Program-made: the position numbers and the translations under genes
Notes under the pieces: generated by a model
Told to the model about the DNA's origin: nothing
Databases searched by the model: none
What the model saw: only the letters and a program-made list of their open reading frames with translations
Source: Kytococcus aerolatus
GTDB lineage: Bacteria; Actinomycetota; Actinomycetes; Actinomycetales; Dermatophilaceae
NCBI RefSeq assembly: GCF_900187395.1
Contig: NZ_FYEZ01000003.1
Span: 1-64,000, forward strand
DNA: 64,000 nt
Direction: 5' to 3'
In this document: positions 25,506-35,615 of the stretch, piece after piece
How positions within the stretch are numbered: the first letter of the stretch is position 1
Layout: the number at the start of each line of letters is the position of its first letter

Positions 25506-28100
25506 TCAGGCCAGGCGCAGCCCCGTGACCTCTCCGGTGCCGGAGTCCGACGGCTCGGCCCGGTCGACGTCCACGGTGACCGTCTCCCCGTCGCGGACCT
25601 CCCCGGCCAGCAGCGCCCGGGCGAGGGTGTCCCCCACCTCGGTCTGCACCAGCCGGCGCAGCGGACGGGCACCGAAGGCCGGGTCGTACCCAGCCTCGGC
25701 CAGCCAGGCCCGCGCGGCGTCGGTGACCTCCAGCGTGATCCGGCGGTCCGCCAGCCGGGCGGCCAGCGCGTCCACCTGCAGGTCCACGATCCGCGTCAGC
25801 TCGTCCCGGCTCAGCGGCTCGAAGACCACCATGTCGTCGAGCCGGTTGAGGAACTCCGGCTTGAAGTGCGCCCGCACGGCAGCCATCACCGACTCACGCC
25901 GCGCGTCCCCGTCGACCGTCGGGTCCACGAGGAACTGCGAGCCCAGGTTGCTGGTCATGATGAGGATGACGTTGCGGAAGTCCACCGTGCGGCCCTGGCC
26001 GTCGGTGAGGCGTCCGTCGTCGAGCACCTGCAGCAGGATGTCGAAGGTCTCCGGGTGGGCCTTCTCCACCTCGTCGAGCAGCACCACCGAGTAGGGGCGG
26101 CGCCGCACGGCCTCGGTGAGCTGGCCGCCCTCGTCGTGGCCGACGTAGCCCGGAGGGGCACCCACCAGCCGGGCGACCGAGTGCCGCTCGGAGTACTCCG
26201 ACATGTCGATGCGGACCATCGCCCGCTCGTCGTCGAAGAGGAAGTCCGCCAGCGACTTGGCGAGCTCGGTCTTGCCCACACCGGTCGGGCCGAGGAAGAG
26301 GAAGGACCCGGTCGGCCGGTCCGGGTCGGCCAGGCCGGCCCGGGAGCGCCGCACCGCGTCGGACACCGTGCGCACGGCCTCGGTCTGGCCGATGAGACGC
26401 CCGCCGAGGTGCTCCTCCATGCGCAGGAGCTTCTCGGTCTCGCCCTCCAGCAGGCGCCCGGCGGGGATGCCGGTCCAGGAGGCGATGACCTCGGCGATGT
26501 CGTCGGCGGTCACGGCCTCGGAGACCATCGGCCCGTCCTCGCCCGCAGATGTGGCACCGCCGGCACCGGCCTCGCTGTCCTCGACGCTCGCGAGCTCGGC
26601 CTCCAGGGCGGGGATGTCGCCGTAGAGGAGCTTCGAGGCGCCCTCGTAGTCGCCCTCGCGCTGCATCCGGTCGGCCTGGGTGCGGGCCTCGTCGATGCGG
26701 GCCTTGAGCTCACCCACCCGGTTGAGTCCCTGCTTCTCGGCCTCCCACCGCGCGGTGAGGGCGGAGAGCTTCTCCTGCTGGGCGGCCATCTCCTCCCGCA
26801 GGGCGGCGAGTCGCTCGGCGGAGGCCTCGTCGGTCTCCGCGGCCAGGTGCATCTCCTCCATCTTCAACCGGTCCACCGAGCGGCGCAGGGTGTCGATCTC
26901 CACCGGGGAGGAGTCGATCTCCATGCGCAACCGGCTGGCGGCCTCGTCGATGAGATCGATCGCCTTGTCCGGCAGCTGGCGGTGGGTGATGTACCGGTCG
27001 CTCAGGGTGGCGGCCGCCACCAGGGCGGCGTCCTCGATGGTCACCTTGTGGTGCGCCTCGTAGCGCTCCTTGAGACCACGCAGGATGGCGATGCTGTCGA
27101 CCACCGAGGGCTCCCCGACGAACACCTGCTGGAAGCGGCGCTCCAGGGCGGCGTCCTTCTCGATGTTCTCCCGGTACTCGTCGAGCGTGGTGGCACCCAC
27201 GAGGCGCAGCTCGCCGCGGGCGAGCATCGGCTTGAGCATGTTGCCGGCGTCCATGGAGCCGTCACCGGTCGCGCCGGCGCCGACCACGGTGTGGATCTCG
27301 TCGATGAAGGTGACGATCTCCCCCTCGGAGGCGCGGATCTCCTCCAGGACGCTCTTGAGGCGCTCCTCGAACTCGCCCCGGTACTTGGCCCCGGCGATCA
27401 TCGCGCCCAGGTCGAGGCTGATGAGGCGCTTGCCGCGGAGGGACTCCGGCACGTCCCCGTCGACGATGCGCTGCGCCAGCCCCTCGACGACGGCGGTCTT
27501 GCCGACGCCCGGCTCGCCGATGAGCACCGGGTTGTTCTTGGTGCGCCGCGAGAGCACCTGCACGACCCGGCGGATCTCCGAGTCGCGGCCGATCACCGGG
27601 TCCAGGCGCCCCTCGCGGGCAGCCTCGGTGAGGTCGGTGCCGTACTGCTCGAGCGACTCCGAGCCGGCCTGCGGGTTCTCACTGGTGACCTTCTGGCCGC
27701 CGCGCAGGGTGTCGAGCTGCTGGGCGACCGCGTCGGCGTCGGCACTGATGGTGCCGGTCTCCACCAGGGCGAGGGTGAGCACGTCGAGCGCGAGGTGGGT
27801 GTCGCCGCGGGCGGTCATGATGGTGTGCGCGTGCTGCAGCACCTTGGCCGCGGCTTGCCCGATGCTCGGGGTCTGCCCGGTGGCGCTCGGCTGCTTTGCC
27901 AGCGCCTCGCGGCTGGCACGCTCGACGGCCTCGGGGGTGGTCCCACCGGCCTGCAGCAGCGCAGTCACGGCGGAGTCGCCAACGGCCACGAGGGCGGCGG
28001 CGAGGTGGGCGGGGGCGATCTCGGGGTGGCCGGCGGACTGCGCCTCGCGCTGGGCGATGGCGAGCACCTCGGCCACGAGGGCGGTGGGCTGAAGATCCAT
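25506..28100 (-). CDS. clpB: ATP-dependent disaggregase ClpB
   Basis: Hexameric Hsp100 chaperone that, with DnaK/DnaJ/GrpE, extracts proteins from aggregates. 864 residues. Order: N-domain (two Clp_N repeats, about 1-150), NBD1 with Walker A GEPGVGKT (Lys201), coiled-coil middle domain (about 410-530), NBD2 with Walker A GPTGVGKT (Lys610), then the D2-small domain. No ClpP-loop tripeptide expected for ClpB was looked for beyond this. ATG at 28100 gives [13 protein letters not shown]. Upstream carries a HAIR operator and a GGAAT-N18-GTT promoter. Confidence 0.97.
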   Translation of the reverse strand: MDLQPTALVAEVLAIAQREAQSAGHPEIAPAHLAAALVAVGDSAVTALLQAGGTTPEAVERASREALAKQPSATGQTPSIGQAAAKVLQHAHTIMTARGDTHLALDVLTLALVETGTISADADAVAQQLDTLRGGQKVTSENPQAGSESLEQYGTDLTEAAREGRLDPVIGRDSEIRRVVQVLSRRTKNNPVLIGEPGVGKTAVVEGLAQRIVDGDVPESLRGKRLISLDLGAMIAGAKYRGEFEERLKSVLEEIRASEGEIVTFIDEIHTVVGAGATGDGSMDAGNMLKPMLARGELRLVGATTLDEYRENIEKDAALERRFQQVFVGEPSVVDSIAILRGLKERYEAHHKVTIEDAALVAAATLSDRYITHRQLPDKAIDLIDEAASRLRMEIDSSPVEIDTLRRSVDRLKMEEMHLAAETDEASAERLAALREEMAAQQEKLSALTARWEAEKQGLNRVGELKARIDEARTQADRMQREGDYEGASKLLYGDIPALEAELASVEDSEAGAGGATSAGEDGPMVSEAVTADDIAEVIASWTGIPAGRLLEGETEKLLRMEEHLGGRLIGQTEAVRTVSDAVRRSRAGLADPDRPTGSFLFLGPTGVGKTELAKSLADFLFDDERAMVRIDMSEYSERHSVARLVGAPPGYVGHDEGGQLTEAVRRRPYSVVLLDEVEKAHPETFDILLQVLDDGRLTDGQGRTVDFRNVILIMTSNLGSQFLVDPTVDGDARRESVMAAVRAHFKPEFLNRLDDMVVFEPLSRDELTRIVDLQVDALAARLADRRITLEVTDAARAWLAEAGYDPAFGARPLRRLVQTEVGDTLARALLAGEVRDGETVTVDVDRAEPSDSGTGEVTGLRLA

Positions 28101-28159
28101 GGGACTCCTTGGCTCGGTCGGGGACCCCACGGCCGGGGTCGCTGGCATCTGTCCTGTTC

Positions 28160-28192
28160 AACACCTCCAGAGTTGAGCGCATTCCACTCAAC
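28160..28192 (-). promoter_or_regulatory. clpB promoter: HAIR operator overlapping SigR/SigH-type promoter
   Basis: The HspR-associated inverted repeat occupies 28172-28192 (GTTGAGC, 7 bp, ACTCAAC), close to consensus CTTGAGT-N7-ACTCAAG. On the minus strand GGAAT (28181-28185), an 18-bp spacer and GTT (28160-28162) match the GGAAT-N18-GTT consensus of SigR/SigH ECF factors. The operator covers the -35 element, so HspR binding should block it. Distance to the clpB ATG is about 60-90 bp. Confidence 0.78.
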
Positions 28193-28333
28193 CCTGACCC
28201 GGGGCGGAGGTCACGGGGTGGTCACGGGGACCCGGTCGTCGGTCACGTTTCGGCACCAATCCCCGGTGGGAGCTGGCCCACCCACCCCCGCCATGTGACT
28301 GTGACCCCACTCACTCACCCTGAAGGAGATCCC

Positions 28334-31300
28334 ATGACCGTGCCCTCGCACCTCACCCGAGTGGGCCTGGCCTCCACGATGGCCATCGCCCTCGCCGGGA
28401 GCCTGCTGCCGGCCACCGCCACCGGCCCCGCCCCCGACCAGGAGGCGACGGACAGGAGCCAGCGCCAGTCCGCCACCGTTCAGCAGGCCCAGGCCAAGCA
28501 GGCCGCGGCCTCCCAGGACTTCACCCACGGCACCTACCTGGTGACCTTCGCCGACCAGCCGGCCATCGCCTACGACGGCCACGTCGAGGGCTACCCCGCC
28601 ACCCAGCCCGGGCAGGGCGCCAAGCTCAACGCCTCCTCCTCGGCCGTCCAGCGCTACGCCGGACTGCTGCACGCGCGCCAGGACCGCGTGCTGGCCAGCG
28701 TCGGCGCAGGCAAGCCCTCGCAGCGCTACACGAACGCCCTCTCCGGTGTCGCCGTCGACCTGACGGCGGACCAGGCCAAGCGCCTCGCGTCCAGCCCGCG
28801 CGTCCTGTCGGTGGTCAAGGAGCGCATCGACCAGCTCGACACCCATCTCTCCCCCGACTTCCTGGGCCTCACCGGCCCAGACGGCGTGTGGAACGCCGGC
28901 ACCGGCTACCAGGGCGAGGGGATGGTCGTCGGCGTCATCGACTCCGGCATCTCCTGGCACAACCCCTCCTTCAGCCCCGAGGGCATGCCGGCCGCCCCGG
29001 CCGACTGGGAGGGCGCCTGCGCCCCGGCCACGAACGACTTCCCGGCCGAGGCCTGCAACAACAAGATCGTGGGCGCCCGCCACTTCGTCGACGGGTTCGG
29101 CGCCGACCGGATCGCCGAGCACGAGTCCCTCTCCCCGCTCGACGTGGGTGGCCACGGCTCGCACACGGCCAGCACCGCAGCGGGCAACAGGGACGTCCCG
29201 GCGATCGCCCAGGACCGCGAGCTCGGTCAGGTCTCCGGAGTGGCCCCGAAGGCCCACGTCGCCGCCTACAAGGTCTGCTGGGACGAGAAGGACGGTGACG
29301 GCGGCTGCGCCAACACCGACTCGGTCGCCGCCATCGACCAGGCGGTCGCCGACGGTGTGGACGTGCTCAACTACTCGATCTCCGGCACCCGCGAGAACTA
29401 CCTCGACCCGGTGGAGATCGCCTTCATGAACGCCTCCGCGAACGGCATCTTCGTGGCGGCGTCCTCGGGCAACAGCGGCCCGGCGGAGTCCACGACGGCG
29501 CACCCCTCCCCGTGGCTCACCACGGTGGCCGCCTCGACCCACGCCATCTCCGAGCAGACCCTCGTGACCGGAGACGGCCGGCGCTACATCGGCGCCTCGG
29601 TCACTGAGGACCTGCCGGACGGTGCCCCGATGATCCTCGCCGACCAGGCGGTCGCCGCCGGCCGCACCGTCGAGGAGGCGCTGCTGTGCCTGCCGGGCTC
29701 ACTGGACGCCGCGAAGGTGGCGGGCAAGATCGTGGTCTGCGACCGCGGGGAGAACGCCCGCACCGAGAAGTCCGACACCGTGGCCGAGGCCGGCGGCGTG
29801 GGCATGGTGCTCGTGAACACCAGCGAGAGCTCCCTGGACTCCGACCTTCACGTGATCCCGACGGTCCACCTCTCTCACACCCACCGGGACGCGGTCCGCG
29901 CCTACGTGGAGGGAGCGGGGCCGGAGGCGACCGGCACGATCCTCGACAGCAACGAGGGCACCACCACCGAGGTCCCTGAGATCGCCGGGTTCTCCTCGCG
30001 CGGCCCGTCGCTGGCCGGGTCCGGCGACGTCCTCAAGCCCGACATCTCCGCCCCGGGAGTGGGCGTCCTCGCTGCCAGCGCCAGCCCGGAGCGGGGGGCG
30101 GACGTGTTCGAGTACATGTCCGGCACCTCGATGAGCTCCCCGCACATCGCGGGTCTGGCCGCCCTGGTCAAGCAGGCCAACCCCAGCTGGACCCCGATGG
30201 CGGTGAAGTCCGCCCTCATGACCAGCGCGCGGGACCACGCCAGCGCGGCGAGCAACGATCCCTTCGCCACCGGTGCCGGGTTCGTGGAGCCGCGCCGCAT
30301 GCTCAACCCGGGTCTGGTGTACGACGCGAACCAGTCGGACTGGTTCGACTTCCTCGCCGGCCAGGGGGCCACCTACTCCGACGGCTCCCCCGTCTCGGAG
30401 AACCCGATCGACGCCTCCGACCTCAACCAGGCCTCCATCGCCATCGGTGAGCTGCTGGGGGACCAGACGGTCACCCGCACCATCACCAACGTGAGCGGGA
30501 GGGCCACCACCTGGGAGGCCTCCTTCTCCGGGCTGGAGGGCGTGGAGGCGACCGTCTCCCCGTCGACCGTGGACCTCGGCCCGGGCGAGTCGGCCGAGGT
30601 GGAGGTGACCTTCACCGACGTGGGCCTCGCCGACGGCGCCTGGTCCAAGGGGCACCTGATCTGGTCGGCCACCGGCCAGAGCGACGTGCGCTCCCCCATC
30701 GCCCTGCGCGCCCGGGACATCTCCGCCCCGGCGATCGTCCACGAGTCGGCCGCCGCCCCCTCGGTGGACATCCCGATCACCAGCTCCGACGACCGCAGCG
30801 TGGACATGGAGGTCAAGGGCCTGGTGCCGGGCGAGGACGTCGCGGCCTCGGTGGGCATGCCCGCGGACAACTCGGACCTCATCGTCGACGACCCGAACAA
30901 CCTGCGGTACGACGTCACGATCACCGAGGGCGAGCAGCTCTGGTCGGAGATCATCCCGGCCGACACCTCGACGGACCTCGACCTGTTCGTCACGCCCAAG
31001 GGCAGCGACCAGCTGGTGGGCATGTCGGCCGCGGCCGGAGCCGAGGAGCAGGTGCTGCTGCCGGACCTGGAGCCGGGCGAGTACACCGTGCACGTCCAGG
31101 CGTGGAACCTCAACGGCCAGGCGAGCACCGACCTCACCCTGCGCACCTTCGAGGTGCCGGACGAGGACCAGGGCAATCTGACTTTCGACGACCCCGTGCA
31201 GCTGCCGCGCAAGACCGAGACGGACGTCACGGGCGCCATCGGCGTCGACGACGTGACGCGGGCCTGGCTGGGTGAGGCCGTCGTCACCGAGAACGGTCAG

Positions 31301-32275
31301 GAGCTCGACTCGACCTACGTGTACCTGGACCCCGCCGAGGGCGGTCCGGTGGATCCCTCGCTGACCCGCCTGTGGGGCTCGGACCGCTACGGCACGGCGG
31401 CTGACGTGGCCTCCGAGTTCGGCGCCTCCGACACCGTCTACATCGCCTCCGGCGAGGGCTTCGCGGACGCGATGTCGGGTTCGGCCGGCGCCGCCGCGGG
31501 TGTGCGTTCGACCAAGGGCCTGCCCTCCGTGAACGGCGAGGACCTGCCACTGCTGCTGACCCGCAGCGACCGTGTGCCGGCTGCGACCTCGGAGACCCTG
31601 GCCGAGCTGGGGGCGAAGAAGGTCATCCTCATCGGTGGTGAGACCGCGATCAGCCCGGCCGTGGCCGACGAGCTGGCGGCGCAGGGCCTCACCGTCGAGC
31701 GCATCGGCGGCGCCACCCGGTACGAGACCAGCGCCAACGTGGCCATGCGCTTCGAGCCCGGCGTCGAGACGGTCTACCTGGCCTCCGGCGAGGGGTACGC
31801 GGATGCCGTGACCGGCACCGCTCTGGCCGGTTCGCAGAACACCCCGGTGCTGCTCACCGACCCGGACGAGCTGCGCCCGGAGACCGCGGCGGCCCTCGAG
31901 GCCCTGCAGCCGCAGAGGGTCGTGGTGCTCGGCGGGCCGGCGGCGGTGTCCGACGCCGTCCACCAGGCCGCCGGGGCCTCGGAGCGGCTGGCCGGTTCGG
32001 ACCGCTACGAGACCTCCGTGAAGATCTCCGAGGCCTTCGGTGAGCGGGACCTCTCGTCCTTCGCCAGCGGCCTGGACTTCCCGGACGCCCTGGCCGGTGC
32101 GGCCCTCGCTTCGAGGAACGACGGCCCTGTGCTGCTGACCCGCCCGGACCGCGTGCCGGCCCCGGTGGCCGAGCACGTGGCGGCGAACCAGACGTCGGAG
32201 AACTACCTCTTCGGTGGGACCACCGCGGTGTCGGAGCAGGTCGAGAACGAGCTGCGCGCACTGCTCGGTCTCTGA
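28334..32275 (+). CDS. Secreted S8 subtilase with PA domain and three CWB2 cell-wall-binding repeats
   Basis: A 1313-residue pre-pro-protease. Signal peptide about 1-30; I9-type propeptide (about 60-170, GTYLVTFADQP, RYTNALSGVAVDLT); subtilisin catalytic domain with Asp203 (VIDSGI), His274 (GGHGSH), oxyanion Asn380 (SGNSGP) and Ser599 (SGTSMSSPH). A PA domain (GKIVVCDRGENARTEK) is inserted before the Ser. Fibronectin-like C-domains follow, then three CWB2 (PF04122-type) repeats from about residue 1010 (LWGSDRYGTAADVAS). CWB2 repeats bind secondary wall polymers, so the enzyme should stay on the cell surface. A 17-bp terminator follows. Confidence 0.93.
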   Translation: MTVPSHLTRVGLASTMAIALAGSLLPATATGPAPDQEATDRSQRQSATVQQAQAKQAAASQDFTHGTYLVTFADQPAIAYDGHVEGYPATQPGQGAKLNASSSAVQRYAGLLHARQDRVLASVGAGKPSQRYTNALSGVAVDLTADQAKRLASSPRVLSVVKERIDQLDTHLSPDFLGLTGPDGVWNAGTGYQGEGMVVGVIDSGISWHNPSFSPEGMPAAPADWEGACAPATNDFPAEACNNKIVGARHFVDGFGADRIAEHESLSPLDVGGHGSHTASTAAGNRDVPAIAQDRELGQVSGVAPKAHVAAYKVCWDEKDGDGGCANTDSVAAIDQAVADGVDVLNYSISGTRENYLDPVEIAFMNASANGIFVAASSGNSGPAESTTAHPSPWLTTVAASTHAISEQTLVTGDGRRYIGASVTEDLPDGAPMILADQAVAAGRTVEEALLCLPGSLDAAKVAGKIVVCDRGENARTEKSDTVAEAGGVGMVLVNTSESSLDSDLHVIPTVHLSHTHRDAVRAYVEGAGPEATGTILDSNEGTTTEVPEIAGFSSRGPSLAGSGDVLKPDISAPGVGVLAASASPERGADVFEYMSGTSMSSPHIAGLAALVKQANPSWTPMAVKSALMTSARDHASAASNDPFATGAGFVEPRRMLNPGLVYDANQSDWFDFLAGQGATYSDGSPVSENPIDASDLNQASIAIGELLGDQTVTRTITNVSGRATTWEASFSGLEGVEATVSPSTVDLGPGESAEVEVTFTDVGLADGAWSKGHLIWSATGQSDVRSPIALRARDISAPAIVHESAAAPSVDIPITSSDDRSVDMEVKGLVPGEDVAASVGMPADNSDLIVDDPNNLRYDVTITEGEQLWSEIIPADTSTDLDLFVTPKGSDQLVGMSAAAGAEEQVLLPDLEPGEYTVHVQAWNLNGQASTDLTLRTFEVPDEDQGNLTFDDPVQLPRKTETDVTGAIGVDDVTRAWLGEAVVTENGQELDSTYVYLDPAEGGPVDPSLTRLWGSDRYGTAADVASEFGASDTVYIASGEGFADAMSGSAGAAAGVRSTKGLPSVNGEDLPLLLTRSDRVPAATSETLAELGAKKVILIGGETAISPAVADELAAQGLTVERIGGATRYETSANVAMRFEPGVETVYLASGEGYADAVTGTALAGSQNTPVLLTDPDELRPETAAALEALQPQRVVVLGGPAAVSDAVHQAAGASERLAGSDRYETSVKISEAFGERDLSSFASGLDFPDALAGAALASRNDGPVLLTRPDRVPAPVAEHVAANQTSENYLFGGTTAVSEQVENELRALLGL

Positions 32276-32303
32276 TTCATCGGCTGGTCCCCCCAGCCGC
32301 CCT

Positions 32304-32341
32304 CCCGAGGGCCCCGGTCGAGAGCGACCGGGGCCCTCGGG
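32304..32341 (+). terminator. Rho-independent-type terminator after the PA-domain subtilase
   Basis: Perfect 17-bp stem (32304-32320 with 32325-32341), loop AGAG, starting CCCGAGGGCC, about 30 bp after the stop codon. Followed by CC TTCG rather than a T tract. Confidence 0.8.
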
Positions 32342-32431
32342 CCTTCGCCCGGGAAGCCCCCACGAAGAGCAGGGACGTGTCACCGTTCTCCGGGCCTCCG
32401 GGGACCCCCCGGCACGAACCTCCCCGGTGAC

Positions 32432-32460
32432 TTGTCTCACCACCGTTCCCCGGTTAGATT
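32432..32460 (+). promoter_or_regulatory. Promoter of the second subtilase gene
   Basis: TTGTCT (32432-32437), 17 bp, TAGATT (32455-32460): a good sigma-70-like pair for a high-GC actinobacterium. It lies about 100 bp ahead of the GTG start, leaving a roughly 95-nt leader. Confidence 0.6.
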
Positions 32461-32559
32461 CCGAGGGCAGGCACGGGGGGACGGGCCTCTCGTGTTACCC
32501 GGAGGTCCCTACTGCTGGTGGGACCGAGGATCGACTGCTCTCATACGAAGGGGAACACC

Positions 32560-34746
32560 GTGAAGAACACCGCCACCCGCGCGCTCACTGCCGCTGGGGT
32601 CGTCGGCCTGTCGCTGGGCATGATGCCCGGCGCCGTCGCCGCCACCGACACCGTCGCCGCCCAGGCCGAGAAGGCCGAGTACATCGTCATGCTCGAGCAG
32701 CCGTCCTCGGTCAAGACCGCCGGCGGGCTCGACAGCGCCCGAGGCAAGGCCTCCGCCCAGGCCTTCACGACCAAGGCCGTGAAGGCCTACGAGGCCCAGG
32801 GCATCGAGGTCTCCTCCACCTACAAGACCCTCAGCGGCTTCGCCGCCGAGCTCACCCCGGCCCAGGTCGCCCAGCTCGAGGCCGACCCCTCGGTCTCCTC
32901 GATCGCCAAGAACGAGAAGATGCAGGCCGCCGACACCCAGGAGAACCCGCCTTCGTGGGGCATCGACCGCATCGACCAGCAGGACCTCCCGCTGGACGCC
33001 TCCTACACCTACCCCACCACCGGCGCCGGTGTGACCGCCTACGTGCTCGACACCGGCATCAACGCCGCCCACCAGGACTTCGGTGGCCGCGTGCAGGCCG
33101 GGACCGACACCACGGGTGAGGGCACCGATGGTCGCCTGGACTGCCAGGGTCACGGCAGCCACGTCGGCGGCACCGTGGGCGGCGCCACCGCCGGCGTCGC
33201 CAAGGGTGCCTCCATCGTCCCTGTCCGCGTTCTGGACTGCAGCGGCTTCGGCAGCGACGCGAACATCATCGGCGGCATCGACTGGGTGACCGCCAACGCG
33301 CAGGGCCCCTCTGTCGCCAACCTCAGCCTCGGCGGCATCTCCCCGGGTGAGAACCCGGCCCAGGACGAGGCCCTCCTCCGCATGGAGGACGCTGGCGTCC
33401 TGGCCGTGCTCGCCGCGGGCAACGAAAGCGACGACGCGTGCAACTGGTACCCCGGCAACGGTGAGGCCGGCATCAACGTGGGCGCCACCGCCCCGGACGA
33501 CGCCCTCGCCGGGTACTCGAACTACGGCTCCTGCGTCGACATCCTCGCTCCGGGCAGCGACATCATGTCCGCCTCCCACGAGAACAACACCGAACTGGTC
33601 CCGATGTCGGGCACGTCGATGGCTGCCCCGCACGTGGCTGGCGCCGCGGCCCTGTACCTGGAGCAGAACCCCCAGGCCACCCCGGCCGAGACCAAGCAGG
33701 CTCTCCTGGACGCTGCTGCGGTCGACAAGATCAGCAACCCGCTGGGATCCCCGAACCTGCTGCTGAACATCGAGAACCTCATCGAGGAGCCGGAGCCCGA
33801 GCCGGAGCCCGAGCCGGAGCCCACCCCGGAGCCCGGGCTGGAGCGTTGGTGGGGTGCTGACCGGTACGGCACCGCCGCCGAGACCGCCGTGAAGTCCGGC
33901 CAGGCCGACACCGTCTACATCGCCTCCGGCCAGGGCTTCGCCGACGCCGTCACCGGCGGCACCGCCGCCCAGGCCCGCGTCATGTCCATGCCCGACGGCA
34001 GCAACGACGACCCGATCCTGCTCACCAAGCGCGACACCATCCCGGCCGACACCACCGCCGCCCTGCAGCAGCTGGGCACCCAGAAGGTCGTCCTGGTCGG
34101 CGGCACCGAGGCCATCTCGACCCAGGTCGAGAACCAGCTCGCCGACATGGGCCTGACCATCGAGCGCATCGACGGCTCCGACCGCTACGAGACCAGCGCC
34201 AACGTCACCAAGGAGTTCGGCCAGACCGACACCCTCTACATCGCCTCCGGCGAGGACTCGGCCTACGCCGACGCCCTCTCCGGCTCCGCCCTGGCCGGCG
34301 CCCAGGACGTCCCGATCCTGCTCACCCAGCCCGACCAGGTCCTCCCGACCACCCAGGACGCCATCGACGCCGTCAACCCCAAGAACGTCGTGGTCCTCGG
34401 TGGCGAGAACGCAATCACCCCGGCCGTGGCCAACCAGCTCGGCGCCACCAAGCGCATCGCCGGCGCCGACCGCTACGCCACCAGCGTGGAGATCGCCAAG
34501 GAGTTCGACGGCAACGAGTGGACCTTCTTCGCCACCGGCCTGGACTACCCCGACGCCCTCACCGGCGGCGCCGCCGCCGCGGCCCAGGACAGCCCCCTGC
34601 TCCTGACCCGCGACAACAAGCTGCCGTCCGTCGTCAACGAGTACGTCGCGGCCAACCCCACCGAGAAGAACGTCATCATCGGTGGCATCGACGCCATCTC
34701 CCAGGGCGTCGAGGACACCCTCAAGGGCACCCTCGGCATCGCCTGA
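32560..34746 (+). CDS. Secreted S8 subtilase with I9 propeptide and three CWB2 repeats
   Basis: A 728-residue surface protease. Signal peptide 1-28 (MPGAVAA), I9 propeptide about 43-125 (YIVMLEQP, GFAAELTPAQ), proteinase-K-like catalytic domain with Asp164 (VLDTGI), His198 (GHGSH), Asn288 (AAGNES) and Ser353 (SGTSMAAPH), a repeated Glu-Pro linker (about 410-425), and three CWB2 repeats from 427 (LERWWGADRYGTAAET). I used the GTG at 32560, preceded by GAAGGGGAA, because it gives a normal signal peptide. It shares 136 identical bases with the decayed paralogue downstream. Confidence 0.93.
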   Translation: MKNTATRALTAAGVVGLSLGMMPGAVAATDTVAAQAEKAEYIVMLEQPSSVKTAGGLDSARGKASAQAFTTKAVKAYEAQGIEVSSTYKTLSGFAAELTPAQVAQLEADPSVSSIAKNEKMQAADTQENPPSWGIDRIDQQDLPLDASYTYPTTGAGVTAYVLDTGINAAHQDFGGRVQAGTDTTGEGTDGRLDCQGHGSHVGGTVGGATAGVAKGASIVPVRVLDCSGFGSDANIIGGIDWVTANAQGPSVANLSLGGISPGENPAQDEALLRMEDAGVLAVLAAGNESDDACNWYPGNGEAGINVGATAPDDALAGYSNYGSCVDILAPGSDIMSASHENNTELVPMSGTSMAAPHVAGAAALYLEQNPQATPAETKQALLDAAAVDKISNPLGSPNLLLNIENLIEEPEPEPEPEPEPTPEPGLERWWGADRYGTAAETAVKSGQADTVYIASGQGFADAVTGGTAAQARVMSMPDGSNDDPILLTKRDTIPADTTAALQQLGTQKVVLVGGTEAISTQVENQLADMGLTIERIDGSDRYETSANVTKEFGQTDTLYIASGEDSAYADALSGSALAGAQDVPILLTQPDQVLPTTQDAIDAVNPKNVVVLGGENAITPAVANQLGATKRIAGADRYATSVEIAKEFDGNEWTFFATGLDYPDALTGGAAAAAQDSPLLLTRDNKLPSVVNEYVAANPTEKNVIIGGIDAISQGVEDTLKGTLGIA
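33838..33973 (+). repeat. 136-bp block identical to 36883-37018
   Basis: The start of CWB2 repeat 1 is identical base for base in the intact protease and in the decayed paralogue. A further block of about 115 bp from 34529 is also essentially identical there. This degree of identity, with the catalytic domains much more diverged, indicates recent gene conversion or recombination. Confidence 0.85.
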
Positions 34747-34788
34747 ACCACCCCGTGACGCAGACTCCTCAGGGAGTCCGCAACACCA

Positions 34789-34826
34789 CCGAGGCCCCCT
34801 CTCCCACCCAGGAGAGGGGGCCTCGG
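34789..34826 (+). terminator. Terminator after the second subtilase gene
   Basis: Perfect 16-bp stem (34789-34804 with 34811-34826) beginning CCGAGGCCCCC, loop of six, then CATTCC. Located 43 bp past the stop codon. Confidence 0.8.
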
Positions 34827-34875
34827 CATTCCCCACGCCCCCACGCCAGCGGTCGGCCCTCCGTGGCGGTGCCCC

Positions 34876-34904
34876 TTGTGGCGGGCACCAGGGAGAGATA
34901 CGGT
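34876..34904 (+). promoter_or_regulatory. Candidate promoter of the free I9 gene
   Basis: TTGTGG (34876-34881), 17 bp, TACGGT (34899-34904). Acceptable actinobacterial spacing, about 75 bp before the ATG, just after the preceding terminator, implying independent expression of the small gene. Confidence 0.4.
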
Positions 34905-34980
34905 CAAGGGCGAGCAGGGTCCTGGGAAAGCCCCTCAGGACACGGCCGATCTGCGGTGTCGGGACCCTGGACAGGGAGGG

Positions 34981-35391
34981 ATGATCGTGGCCAAGTGGTG
35001 GTGGGTGCTGCTGCTCCTGGGCGGGATCGCACTGGCAGTGAGCCTGGCGGGAGGCACGAAGGGCGGCTCGGCGCCCGAGCCGGAGGCGGAGCAGACCAAG
35101 TACATCGTGATGCTCAAGGACCCGGAGTCCCTGCCCGCGGACAGTGGACGCACCACCGCCGAGGGCAAGAAGGCGATTCGGGAGAACACCGAGTCCGTCG
35201 TCCGCGAGATGGAGGAGCAGGGGATCGAGGTGACCCACACCTACGCCACGATCGGTGGTTTCGCTGCCCTCCTCACCGAGGACCAGAAGAAGACCCTCGA
35301 GGACGACCCGCGGGTGTTCACGATCTCCGAGGACATGGAGGTGCGTGCCAGCACGCCGACGGTCTCGGCGTCGCGGCCCTCTGCTTCCTGA
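34981..35391 (+). CDS. Free-standing I9-type protease propeptide/inhibitor with N-terminal membrane segment
   Basis: A 136-residue protein with no catalytic domain. An N-terminal hydrophobic segment (WWWVLLLLGGIALAVSLAGG, about 6-25) serves as signal or anchor, then a full Inhibitor_I9 fold: TKYIVMLKDPESL, an acidic helix, GIEVTHTYATIGGFAALLT, and DDPRVFTISEDMEV. The same elements occur in the propeptides of both flanking subtilases. Stand-alone I9 proteins elsewhere (fungal IA-1/POIA1) inhibit subtilisins or act as folding chaperones in trans. ATG at 34981 follows CAGGGAGGG. Its own promoter and terminator frame it. Alternative: remnant of a truncated protease, but the frame stops cleanly. 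Confidence 0.78.
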   Translation: MIVAKWWWVLLLLGGIALAVSLAGGTKGGSAPEPEAEQTKYIVMLKDPESLPADSGRTTAEGKKAIRENTESVVREMEEQGIEVTHTYATIGGFAALLTEDQKKTLEDDPRVFTISEDMEVRASTPTVSASRPSAS

Positions 35392-35404
35392 CACGGCTGC
35401 TCGA

Positions 35405-35445
35405 CGCTGCTGGGGACCCACCGTGATGGTGGGTCCCCAGCAGCG
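35405..35445 (+). terminator. Terminator after the I9 gene
   Basis: Perfect 18-bp stem (35405-35422 with 35428-35445), beginning CGCTGCTGGGGACC, loop GTGAT, followed by TTCTC. Fourteen bases past the stop. Confidence 0.82.
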
Positions 35446-35484
35446 TTCTCCGAGCCGGCACATCGCGGGGCGACTTGCCGTGGT

Positions 35485-35496
35485 CCCCCCCCCCCC
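35485..35496 (+). repeat. Twelve-C homopolymer in the promoter region of the decayed protease
   Basis: A run of 12 C lies between TTGCCG (35475-35480) and TTGTCT (35505-35510), the counterparts of the -35 and -10 of the intact paralogue. The spacer is 24 bp here versus 17 bp there. Confidence 0.7.
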
Positions 35497-35615
35497 GGAT
35501 GGGGTTGTCTGAGGGCAGCGGGCCCGGGGGATGGGCCCTCGGCACGGGGGCCGGGATCTGAGGCAGATCACGGGAAGCACGCCGTGCGCCGCCCGCACGC
35601 ACGAAGGGGGACACC

